6,427 nucleotides of DNA from CAYLJO01 sp964383905 (GTDB lineage: Bacteria; Acidobacteriota; Blastocatellia; Pyrinomonadales; Pyrinomonadaceae), in NCBI GenBank assembly GCA_964383905.1, contig CAYLJO010000294.1, forward strand, positions 1-6,427, read 5' to 3'. A program made the translations under genes and the position numbers. Within the stretch, counting starts at the first letter, position 1. The number at the start of each line of letters is the position of its first letter. The notes under the pieces are model-generated. The model did not search any database, was not told where the DNA came from, and worked only from the letters and a program-made list of their open reading frames with translations. Of this stretch, positions 1 through 5,501 are shown piece after piece.

Positions 1-61
1 TAGTTGGGTTGTGCCCGAAGGTCAGCCAGCGGCTCTTACCTCTCCATAGCTGAATAGTTAC

Positions 62-118
62 CCCACGGAAGGATGGTTCCACTACCTTTCTCGTAGTGGA
101 ACCATCCGGCCTTGTGGG
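62..118. repeat. Long inverted repeat / extended foldback in the leader
   Basis: The arms GGATGGTTCCACTAC (71-85) and GTAGTGGAACCATCC (93-107) are perfect reverse complements around a 7-nt loop (CTTTCTC). Pairing continues outward: GG 67-68 with CC 110-111, and CCCAC 62-66 with GTGGG 114-118, separated by a small AA/GG internal loop and a TT bulge. There is no T-run after the right arm, so it is not a textbook intrinsic terminator. It lies about 90 bp upstream of the promoter of the HTH-ParA-Rep cassette. It could be a terminator of an upstream gene, a protein-binding palindrome such as a centromere/operator for the cassette, or a small interspersed palindromic element. The structure is certain; its role is not. 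Confidence 0.85.
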
Positions 119-138
119 TCGAATTTCTCTGATCCCAT

Positions 139-161
139 CTGTGAATTCCATTCCCTGTGAA
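139..161 (+). repeat. Pair of 7-bp direct repeats (CTGTGAA) upstream of the promoter
   Basis: CTGTGAA occurs at 139-145 and 155-161, a 16-bp pitch. A second word, CTCTGAT, flanks the pair at 127-133 and 167-173. They lie 50-70 bp upstream of the proposed promoter, where an activator, repressor or centromere-binding protein could sit. The words are short and may be chance; no known family site is recognised. Confidence 0.35.
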
Positions 162-208
162 ACTTACTCTGATTCGCCAGGAACGCCGTAAAGCTAATTA
201 AATTTATC

Positions 209-237
209 TTGATGCTTTCTAAAGCTTCTGATATTGT
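209..237 (+). promoter_or_regulatory. Candidate sigma70-type promoter of the HTH-parA-rep cassette
   Basis: TTGATG (209-214) and TATTGT (232-237) match the -35 and -10 consensus at 4 of 6 positions each, with an ideal 17-bp spacer. They lie in an A+T-rich patch that contrasts with the G+C-rich genes. Transcription would start near 244, leaving a short 5' leader of about 20 nt with the ribosome-binding site at 254-258. A near-palindrome GCTTT-CT-AAAGC (214-225) sits in the spacer and would suit an autoregulatory operator, although that role is inferred only from its position. Confidence 0.6.
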
Positions 238-253
238 CCCGTGCGATTTATGA

Positions 254-258
254 GGAGG
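254..258 (+). promoter_or_regulatory. Strong Shine-Dalgarno site fixing the start of the small HTH gene
   Basis: GGAGG at 254-258, within GAGGAGGG, lies 5 nt before ATG 264. This favours ATG 264 over the in-frame TTG at 234, which overlaps the proposed -10 box and has no ribosome-binding site. Confidence 0.8.
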
Positions 259-263
259 GATAC

Positions 264-464
264 ATGCCTAACAAAGAGCCTAATGACCTGATTACGGTCG
301 CCGAAGCGCGAAAGATGCTCGGCGTCAGCACGGTTAAGATTGCGCAGCTCATCAAAAACGGGATGCTCCACCACTCCCCCGACCCGCTCGACAAGCGCGT
401 GAAACTCGTCAGCGAGGCGGAGGTGCGCGCCCTGCAGTTGAGGAGCAGAAAGGCGGCCGCCTGA
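264..464 (+). CDS. Small MerR/excisionase-like helix-turn-helix protein (66 aa)
   Basis: A 66-residue DNA-binding protein made of little more than one HTH. The segment LITVAEARKMLGVS (residues 9-22) is a typical start of the MerR-like/HTH_17 fold: an initial Thr, the 'A..LGVS' helix-turn, then KIAQLIKNGML as recognition helix and a DPLDKRVKLVSEAEV wing ending in the usual 'v...eV..l' helix. The C-terminus (RSRKAAA) is basic. The start is ATG 264 because of the strong Shine-Dalgarno just upstream. Its stop overlaps the parA start by one base (TGATG), so the two are probably translationally coupled. In this position it may repress the cassette promoter or act as the DNA-binding partner of ParA, since no ParB is present. 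Excisionase activity is less likely because no integrase gene is in view. The fold call is firm; the role is inferred. Confidence 0.85.
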   Translation: MPNKEPNDLITVAEARKMLGVSTVKIAQLIKNGMLHHSPDPLDKRVKLVSEAEVRALQLRSRKAAA

Positions 465-1264
465 TGGGCAGAGTGATTGCGGCCTGTAACGCCAAGGGCG
501 GAACCGGTAAAACCACCGTCGCCGTCAACCTGGCTGCGTGCCTGGCTCTCCAGCACGGCAAACGGGTGCTCGGGATTGATCTTGATGCGCAGGGGAATTT
601 CGGGATCTATTTCGGACTGGACCCGCGCCAGCTACAGCTTACGTCTTACCACCTGTTGACGGCGGAGACTCCGGACATCAGACAGTACATTACCGAGGCC
701 GCGCCCAATCTTCACCTGATTCCTAATGCCATCTCCGTTGACCTGGAGACTCGTCTTGAGAGCAGCCACAACCGCGATTCCCTGCTCCGGATCCGCCTGC
801 GGCAAATCAGGAACCAGTACGACTACATCATCATCGACACGCCGCCGGCGATGCGCACGGCGACTATGAACGCCATCGTCGCCGCCGATGAGGTGATCGT
901 TGTTGTGGACTGCGGCTACTTTGCGCTCTACGGCCTCAACGACCTTCTGCGCCAGATCGCACGCATCCAGGATGCCTACGAGAAGAAAGAGATCGTCATT
1001 CGCGGGCTGCTCAATATGTACAACAAGGGGCAGAACCTGGACCGCGACATCAAGAAGGAAGTGTTCGAATTCTTTGGCGGCCTGATGATCCAGACCATCA
1101 TTCACAAGAACGTCAAACTGGCCGAAGCGGCCTCGGCCCACCAGCCGGTCGTCGAGTACGACCGCACCGCGGCCGGCAGCTTCGATTTCATTAAACTCAG
1201 CAAGGAGTTGCTCTCAGAATATGAGCCCGAAGAAGAAGTCAGGTCTGCACGACTCGCTAAGTGA
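464..1264 (+). CDS. parA: ParA/MinD-family partition ATPase
   Basis: A 266-aa cytoplasmic P-loop ATPase of the ParA/Soj/MinD superfamily. Known members dimerise on ATP, bind DNA non-specifically and move a partner-bound cargo, usually plasmid or chromosome origins. Visible motifs are a deviant Walker A KGGTGKTT (residues 11-18, with signature Lys11 and Lys16), Walker A' IDLDAQGN (38-45) and Walker B YDYIIIDTPPA (119-129, Asp125). The late KLAEAASAHQPVVEYDRTAAG segment is typical of chromosomal Soj-like and short plasmid ParAs. It starts immediately at ATGGGCAGAG, so there is no N-terminal HTH extension as in P1-type ParA; the separate 66-aa HTH gene may supply that function. The start overlaps the previous stop by 1 base. 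The end overlaps the next gene by 44 bases in another frame, so the trio reads as one operon. No ParB gene lies in the window. Confidence 0.93.
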   Translation: MGRVIAACNAKGGTGKTTVAVNLAACLALQHGKRVLGIDLDAQGNFGIYFGLDPRQLQLTSYHLLTAETPDIRQYITEAAPNLHLIPNAISVDLETRLESSHNRDSLLRIRLRQIRNQYDYIIIDTPPAMRTATMNAIVAADEVIVVVDCGYFALYGLNDLLRQIARIQDAYEKKEIVIRGLLNMYNKGQNLDRDIKKEVFEFFGGLMIQTIIHKNVKLAEAASAHQPVVEYDRTAAGSFDFIKLSKELLSEYEPEEEVRSARLAK

Positions 1265-2369
1265 CATCATCAAGCGGCAGAGGGCGCCGATCGATGAGAA
1301 GGCTAAGCTGAGTTCGAATCTGCTCTCCAGCTATGCCGAGCCTGACACACAGCCGCCGCGGCAGATTGAAAAAGCAGACCACCCCCTCCTACCTCCTCCT
1401 ACCACCACCCTCCAGCCACCTCCACCCAGTAAGAAAGAGCCGGTAGCCCCGGCCAGGGATTTTGCGCGGGTGGCGAATTCGATCGCTCGCGACGCGATGC
1501 CGGCGGGGCTGTTCAAGGGGACTAGCAAAAAGCTTTACGATGCTCTTTACCAGAGGACTCGGGGGGCGATCCAACCCCGACGCGAGATTAGAGCCAAGCA
1601 GAGCGATCTCATGTACTGGGCCGGGATCAGCCACAACACATTAAGGAATCATCTGAAGCATTTGACGAGCGTCGGCCTTCTTACGGTCAAGTGGGAGCTT
1701 GGGGACAATGAAGGGGCTGTGTACGAAGTGCTGATACCGGAGGAATTGACCCCTCCTACCACCTCCTACCACCTCCCACCACCAGCTATGACCGACCAGA
1801 AATCGGGTGGACCCTCCAGCCAAAAATTGGTGGTAGGTGGAGGGAGTCAACCAACTAAAGAATCAACTACTTCCGAGAGTCCTAAGACTTCCTTTAAGAC
1901 AACTACTATTGATGATGAAGCGTTCACAAAAATGAATGGTCTCTTAAGCAGAGCAACCTATCATCTGACACTAAAAAATCCGACTCCCGCGGATCGGGAT
2001 GCTTGGGCCGAAGTCGCCAAGGTCATTATTGAAGAGTTAGAAGCCGCGGCCAATCGCGCAGGCAGCGTGTCTTCAGTGCCGGCGTTTCTGGCCGAGCATC
2101 TGCGCCGCCGGTTTGCCAAGCCGCTGCGAAAGAGCAGGGAAGAGAAGCCGGCGAGAGTTCCCGAAACACCTCCACAGCTTGAGGGGGACCCGGACCGGAG
2201 GCTTACACCGGAAGAGATTACCTCCTACGCCGCGACGGTCACGGACCTGCTTAAAGACGGCGCCACCCTTGAAGACGTCACGGCACAGTTTGCCGGCAGC
2301 CTCCACCCGGAGGACTGGAGTGCAATCCGCGAGTCGGCTACGTCGAAGGTCGAACAGAAGGGGAGTTGA
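1221..2369 (+). CDS. Winged-helix protein, probable replication-initiator-like (Rep/DnaD-style) protein
   Basis: A 382-aa protein I do not recognise by a formal family name. The layout is a basic N-terminus (MSPKKKSG), a Pro/Thr-rich linker (about 53-75), then a winged-helix domain (about 85-175). In that domain KLYDALYQRTRG and the SDLMYWAG-turn-SHNTLRNHLKHL helix pair precede a 'vGLLTVKWELGDNEGAVYEVLIPEE' type wing. A second low-complexity linker (177-235) follows, then a C-terminal helical domain with SSVPAFLAEHLRRRF, which recalls the 'NP..yl...lr.R' segment of plasmid and phage initiators. The last 60 residues end in the QF..LH..DW..IR motif (356-370). ATG 1221 has AAGGAG 1202-1207 upstream and overlaps parA by 44 bases, implying coupling. 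Both linkers are encoded by repeated DNA words, and the second is followed by an A+T-rich stretch, which suggests an internal origin. The alternative is a transcription factor or ParA partner. Confidence 0.75.
   Translation: MSPKKKSGLHDSLSDIIKRQRAPIDEKAKLSSNLLSSYAEPDTQPPRQIEKADHPLLPPPTTTLQPPPPSKKEPVAPARDFARVANSIARDAMPAGLFKGTSKKLYDALYQRTRGAIQPRREIRAKQSDLMYWAGISHNTLRNHLKHLTSVGLLTVKWELGDNEGAVYEVLIPEELTPPTTSYHLPPPAMTDQKSGGPSSQKLVVGGGSQPTKESTTSESPKTSFKTTTIDDEAFTKMNGLLSRATYHLTLKNPTPADRDAWAEVAKVIIEELEAAANRAGSVSSVPAFLAEHLRRRFAKPLRKSREEKPARVPETPPQLEGDPDRRLTPEEITSYAATVTDLLKDGATLEDVTAQFAGSLHPEDWSAIRESATSKVEQKGS
1378..1427 (+). repeat. Iteron-like 10-bp repeat cluster A (inside the Rep-like gene)
   Basis: Five consecutive 10-mers share a CC/ACC skeleton: ACCACCCCCT, CCTACCTCCT, CCTACCACCA, CCCTCCAGCC, ACCTCCACCC. 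The third contains the exact 9-mer CCTACCACC (1398-1406) that recurs in cluster B. The stretch encodes the Pro/Thr-rich linker before the winged-helix domain. On its own it could be simple proline-codon bias; the match to cluster B in another frame argues for a DNA-level signal. Confidence 0.55.
1751..1784 (+). repeat. Iteron-like 10-bp tandem repeat cluster B (inside the Rep-like gene)
   Basis: CCTACCACCT occurs twice in perfect tandem (1755-1764, 1765-1774), followed by the degenerate copy CCCACCACCA (1775-1784). The 10-bp pitch is about one helical turn, placing copies on the same DNA face. Ten is not a multiple of three, so the two perfect copies are read in different frames (P-T-T, then S-Y-H-L). 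Selection for a protein repeat therefore cannot explain the pattern. The cluster starts just after the codons for the winged-helix domain. Confidence 0.75.
1812..1846 (-). repeat. Inverted iteron-like copy with nested inverted repeats
   Basis: GGTGGTAGG at 1829-1837 is the exact reverse complement of the CCTACCACC word of clusters A and B, within GGTGGTAGGTGGAGGG. Two inverted repeats nest around it: CCCTCCA (1812-1818) with TGGAGGG (1838-1844), and CCAA (1820-1823) with TTGG (1827-1830). The coding strand reads LVVGGG here, a third way of reading the same word. It marks the boundary with the A+T-rich stretch that follows. Confidence 0.65.
1847..1980. other. A+T-rich stretch inside the Rep-like gene; candidate duplex-unwinding region
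   Basis: A hand count gives about 85 A/T of 134 bases (roughly 63%), against about 33% in the 60 bases at 2041-2100 of the same gene. It encodes a Ser/Thr/Lys-rich linker (TSESPKTSFKTTTIDDEAF region) and includes an 8-bp direct repeat CAACTACT (1864-1871 and 1900-1907). Iteron-type origins typically have such an easily melted segment beside the iterons. No convincing DnaA box (TTATNCACA) is present. A disordered Lys/Thr/Ser-rich linker alone would also raise A+T. Confidence 0.5.
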
Positions 2370-2400
2370 AAGGCGCGCATGAAGCAGCGCGCTACCACCC

Positions 2401-4920
2401 ATGGCCCTCGCAACTGGTACACGTCTAGGCCGCTATGAAATTCGCTCGCTCATCGGTAAAGGCGGCATGGGTGAAATCTATCTCGCACAGGACACGGAAT
2501 TAGAGCGCGCCGCTGCTTTAAAGCTCCTGCCCGCCGAAGTCGCTTCGGACCGGCAGCGGATGCAGCGCTTCATCCAGGAAGCCAAAGCCATTTCAGCGTT
2601 GAACCACCCGAACATCCTGACCATCTACGAGGTCGGGCAAGCGGATTCATCACGCTTCATTGCCACTGAATTCATTGAGGGCGAGACGCTGCGACAGCAC
2701 ATGTCAAACGGGCGGATGAAGCTCGGTGAGGTGCTCGACATCGCCGCGCAAGTCGCTGCCGCTTTGGCGGCAGCCCACGCCGCCGGTATCGCACACCGCG
2801 ATATTAAGCCGGAGAATATCATGCTGAGGCGTGATGGCTATATCAAAGTCCTGGACTTCGGCTTAGCCAAGTTGACCGAGCACCCCGCGAGCCAGTCAGG
2901 CAGCAGTGGAGAAGCGCCGACTCTGGCGATAGTCGATACGGAACCAGGTTTGGTGATGGGGACAATTAAGTACATGTCGCCGGAGCAGGCGCGAGGGCTG
3001 ACGTTGGACACTCGCACCGACCTCTGGAGCCTCGGCTGTGTGTTCTACGAGATGATCACGGGACGCGTTCCATTCGAGGGGGCCACGACCAGTGATGTGC
3101 TCGTCGCCATCCTTGAGCGAGAGCCCGTGCCGCTGGTGCAGCAGGTGCCTGATCTTCCATCAGAGTTGCAACGGATCGTGAGGAAGGCGCTCAGGAAGGA
3201 GCGAGAAGAGCGGTACCAGACGGCCAAGGACCTCGCGTTGGATCTGAAGAACCTGCGGCGGGAGTTGGAGATGGAGGCGGAAAGGGAGTACTCCGTCCAG
3301 CCGGCATCGAGTAGTGAAACCCCTTCAGTCAGTGGCGTGCCAGCGGGCACAGAAGGTGCTCGGCAATCGGCGGCGAGCAGCACCGGGGTTGCGGAATTAC
3401 ATCCGACAACAAGCGCTGAGTACATCGTCAGCGGAATCAAGCGGCACAGGCGCGGCGTGACCGCCGCCCTAGCGGCACTCGGCCTGCTCTCGGTCGTAGG
3501 CATCTTCTACTTCTTCTACTCCGCGCGAAGCGGCAAGGCGATAGATTCCATTGCCGTCTTGCCGTTCGTCAATGCGAGCGGTGATCCGGACACCGAGTAC
3601 CTCTCCGACGGCATCTCCGAAGCTCTGATTAACAGCCTCACCGAGTTGCAGCAGTTGCGGGTCGTCGCGCGCACGACGGCTTTCCGCTACAAGGGACGTG
3701 AGATTGACCCGCAGGCGGCCGGGCGCGAATTGAACGTGCGGGCGGTGCTGACGGGGCGCGTGCGTCATACGGGAGGCGCGCTGAACATTCAAGTGGATTT
3801 AGTTGATGCCACCACGGGCGCGCAGCTCTGGGGCACGGAGTACGAGCGCCAAGTCTCGGACGTGCTTTCGATCAAGCAGACGATCGCGCGGGAGGTTACG
3901 GAGAAGCTGAGGTTGAGATTATCCGGCGAAGAGCAGCGACGGCTCGTCAGGCGCGATACGACGAACGCGGAAGCTTACGAGTTTTACCTGCGAGGCCGTT
4001 ATTACTGGAACAAGCGGACGGCGGATGGGCTGAGGAAGGCGATCGAGCAGTTCCAGCAGGCGATAGAGCGCGACCCTACTTACGCGCTCGGCTTCGTCGG
4101 GCTGGCCGACTGCTATCTGGTGCTGGAACAATACGCCGGCACTCCGGCGAGCGAGACGTTGCCGAAAGCAAAAGCTGCCGTGCTGCGTGCGCTGCAAATC
4201 GACGACTCGCTGGCGGAATCGCATACCTCCCTGGCGGACTTAAGCACGGATTTATGGCAATGGGGGGAGGCTGAGAAGGAGTACAAGCGAGCGATCGAGC
4301 TGAATCCAAATTACCCGACAGTTCATCACTGGTACAGCCTTTATCTGGTTGCCGTGGGGCGGCTCAGCGAATCTATGGCGGAGATCAAACGTGCACAAGA
4401 GATTGATCCTTTTTCGCCCGTGATCAGCGTCAACGTCGTGGGCCGCTACTTTCAACAGGGCGATCTCAACGCCGCACTGGAACAGTGCCGAAGGATCATC
4501 GAACTCGATCCGAATTACCCTGAAACCCATTTATGGCTGGGGTTGATATATCAGAAACAGGGGCGTTACGCGGAAGCGATCGTCGAGTCTCAGAAGGGAG
4601 TCGAGTTGTCTGGAAGAGAGGGTTTCTTTCTCGGTGCGCTTGGGCAAAGTTATGCGCTGGCGGGGAAGCGGGCCGAGGCGCTGGCGACGCTGAGGGAGCT
4701 CGAGGAGAAATACACAAAGGGGGAGTCAAATGGGGCCAATCTCGCATGGGTGTATACGGGCCTCGGGGAAAAGGACCAGGCATTTGCCTGGTTGGAAAAA
4801 GACTATCAAGCGCACAGCGGCCATTTGGCCTTCTACATCAAAGTTTTCCCGGTTCTTGATCCACTGCGCAGCGACGCGCGCTATACGGATCTGCTGCGGC
4901 GGATGGGGCTTCCGCAATAA
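2401..4920 (+). CDS. Transmembrane Ser/Thr protein kinase with TolB-like domain and C-terminal TPRs
   Basis: An 839-aa PknB-type (Hanks) kinase receptor. The cytoplasmic kinase domain (about 12-285) is complete: glycine loop GKGGMGE (19-25), Lys41 in AALKLL, Glu60, HRDIKPEN (132-139, Asp134), DFG (152-154), SPE (193-195) and a closing RYQTAKDLALDL. A Ser/Thr-rich juxtamembrane linker (about 297-345) offers autophosphorylation sites. One membrane helix follows (about 353-373, basic residues before it), which puts the rest outside the cytoplasm. Next comes a TolB-N/FlgO-like domain (about 383-480; IAVLPF, then YLSDGISEALINSL), then TPR-type repeats from about 525 to 790 (e.g. AIEQFQQAIERDP, AEKEYKRAIELNP). 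This architecture is, to my knowledge, very common in Acidobacteriota. The sensed signal and targets cannot be read from sequence. ATG 2401 fits the family start (M-L..GTRLGRYEI), though no clear Shine-Dalgarno precedes it. It begins 31 bp after the Rep-like gene. Confidence 0.95.
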   Translation: MALATGTRLGRYEIRSLIGKGGMGEIYLAQDTELERAAALKLLPAEVASDRQRMQRFIQEAKAISALNHPNILTIYEVGQADSSRFIATEFIEGETLRQHMSNGRMKLGEVLDIAAQVAAALAAAHAAGIAHRDIKPENIMLRRDGYIKVLDFGLAKLTEHPASQSGSSGEAPTLAIVDTEPGLVMGTIKYMSPEQARGLTLDTRTDLWSLGCVFYEMITGRVPFEGATTSDVLVAILEREPVPLVQQVPDLPSELQRIVRKALRKEREERYQTAKDLALDLKNLRRELEMEAEREYSVQPASSSETPSVSGVPAGTEGARQSAASSTGVAELHPTTSAEYIVSGIKRHRRGVTAALAALGLLSVVGIFYFFYSARSGKAIDSIAVLPFVNASGDPDTEYLSDGISEALINSLTELQQLRVVARTTAFRYKGREIDPQAAGRELNVRAVLTGRVRHTGGALNIQVDLVDATTGAQLWGTEYERQVSDVLSIKQTIAREVTEKLRLRLSGEEQRRLVRRDTTNAEAYEFYLRGRYYWNKRTADGLRKAIEQFQQAIERDPTYALGFVGLADCYLVLEQYAGTPASETLPKAKAAVLRALQIDDSLAESHTSLADLSTDLWQWGEAEKEYKRAIELNPNYPTVHHWYSLYLVAVGRLSESMAEIKRAQEIDPFSPVISVNVVGRYFQQGDLNAALEQCRRIIELDPNYPETHLWLGLIYQKQGRYAEAIVESQKGVELSGREGFFLGALGQSYALAGKRAEALATLRELEEKYTKGESNGANLAWVYTGLGEKDQAFAWLEKDYQAHSGHLAFYIKVFPVLDPLRSDARYTDLLRRMGLPQ

Positions 4921-5025
4921 GAAGGTGACTACATGATCGAGCAGGCGAGGCAGCAGTTTGGGGTCGGTCTTCATGAGGATGATTGGGAAGTGATCCGGAG
5001 CGCGGCCGTAAGTGAAACCGGGTAG
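4921..5025 (+). pseudogene. Relic of a second Rep-like gene: C-terminal tail only (ORF 4933-5025, 30 aa)
   Basis: The frame open straight after the kinase stop encodes EGDYMIEQARQQFGVGLHED, then DWEVIRSAAVSETG and stop at 5023-5025. It aligns without gaps to the end of the Rep-like protein (KDGATLEDVTAQFAGSLHPE, then DWSAIRESA). Nine of the 20 core residues are identical (Q, F, L, H, D, W, I, R, A); the matching 60 bases are about 57% identical, so it is an old paralogue and not a fresh duplication. Nothing of the rest of the gene remains, since the kinase 3' end abuts it. ATG 4933 has AAGGTG (4922-4927) 5 nt upstream, so a 30-aa peptide could still be made. It is in the same frame as the kinase, so it could also be a readthrough tail, but a decayed gene end is the simplest reading. 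Confidence 0.65.
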
Positions 5026-5067
5026 GGGATTACTAAGCATGTCTGAGGACTGAGGGATCTACGAGGG

Positions 5068-5259
5068 ATGAGGCCCACCGCGAGAGAGCTTCGCCTGCAA
5101 GCCATCGAGGCCCTGCAGCAGTCTACCGAGTTGTTACTGAAAGCCTGTGACCTGCTTAAGGAAGGCAAGCATGAGGAGGCCAGTCTTTTGGAAAGCGCCG
5201 CCCGGCTGCTGCGTCAGAAATCGATCCGGCTGACGAAGGAGGCGGCCGAGCTTGATTAG
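5068..5259 (+). CDS. Small helical-hairpin protein, unknown function (63 aa)
   Basis: Not recognised. The whole protein is predicted helical and highly charged, without cysteines in motifs, signal peptide or membrane segment. Residues 13-33 (IEALQQSTELLLKACDLLKE) and 36-61 (EEASLLESAARLLRQKSIRL) form two amphipathic helices around a short EGKHEE turn, similar to a single TPR-like hairpin or a short antiparallel coiled coil. A role as an oligomerising adaptor is conceivable but not shown. ATG 5068 has TGAGGG (5051-5056) 11 nt upstream and another GAGGG directly abutting it, so the translation signal is moderate. It lies 42 bp after the Rep-tail relic and 48 bp before the zinc-ribbon gene, on the same strand, so the two small genes may share a transcript. 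Confidence 0.6.
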   Translation: MRPTARELRLQAIEALQQSTELLLKACDLLKEGKHEEASLLESAARLLRQKSIRLTKEAAELD

Positions 5260-5307
5260 CTTCTGAGACCGGCGCGGATTCACCCCCAACTGCCAACCAG
5301 CGGAGCG

Positions 5308-5499
5308 GTGAGAGAGAAGCTAAAGAAGTATTGCCCTAACTGCGGGCACCGGATCAGCAGGTCGGCCACCAAATGCCCGTACTGCGGGCGGCGCATCCTC
5401 ACCCGGCGGCCGCTCATCACCTGCGTCCTGATCGCGGTGCTGATCGTCGCGGCGTTCTTCCTGTGGCTTGACTACTTAAACATTGAGTTCTTCAAGTAG
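5308..5499 (+). CDS. Zinc-ribbon, single-pass membrane protein (63 aa)
   Basis: A small protein with an N-terminal zinc ribbon and one membrane helix. Two CxxC knuckles, CPNC (residues 9-12) and CPYC (23-26), each followed by Gly, are spaced as in double-zinc-ribbon domains and can bind one Zn ion. Arg-rich residues (28-34, RRILTRR) precede a hydrophobic helix (about 36-54, LITCVLIAVLIVAAFFLWL). By the positive-inside rule the ribbon should be cytoplasmic, with a short tail outside. The start is GTG 5308, with GGAG at 5302-5305 only a few bases before it; there is no in-frame ATG nearby, so the start is less certain than the gene. Such proteins are widespread and mostly uncharacterised; I cannot assign a process. 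Confidence 0.7.
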   Translation: MREKLKKYCPNCGHRISRSATKCPYCGRRILTRRPLITCVLIAVLIVAAFFLWLDYLNIEFFK

Positions 5500-5501
5500 C
5501 C

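Noticed and set aside
1..57. Possible C-terminus of an upstream gene
   Set aside because: All three plus-strand frames close by position 57 and the stretches are too short to support any one of them.
234..263. N-terminal extension of the small HTH protein from TTG 234
   Set aside because: TTG 234 lies in the proposed -10 box and has no Shine-Dalgarno, while ATG 264 has an excellent one.
645..654. CTTACCACCT in parA, 9 of 10 match to the iteron word
   Set aside because: A single isolated copy; the encoded TSYHLL is ordinary ParA sequence at this place, so chance is the better explanation.
632..1141. 169-codon open frame on the minus strand inside parA
   Set aside because: It is antisense to a clear ParA, matches no family, and follows from codon bias in a G+C-rich gene.
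1312..1320. GTTCGAATC, resembling a tRNA T-loop
   Set aside because: No acceptor, D or anticodon stems can be paired around it, and it lies inside the coding sequence of the Rep-like protein.
2113..2382. 89-codon plus-strand open frame inside the Rep-like gene
   Set aside because: Arg/Ser/Pro-rich out-of-frame translation with no recognisable domain, fully inside a supported gene.
2379..2438. Short ORF from ATG 2379 overlapping the kinase start
   Set aside because: Only 19 codons, out of frame with the kinase, no convincing ribosome-binding site and no recognisable sequence.
3045..3503. 152-codon open frame on the minus strand inside the kinase gene
   Set aside because: It is a shadow of the kinase coding frame: low-complexity Arg/Ser composition and no ribosome-binding site.
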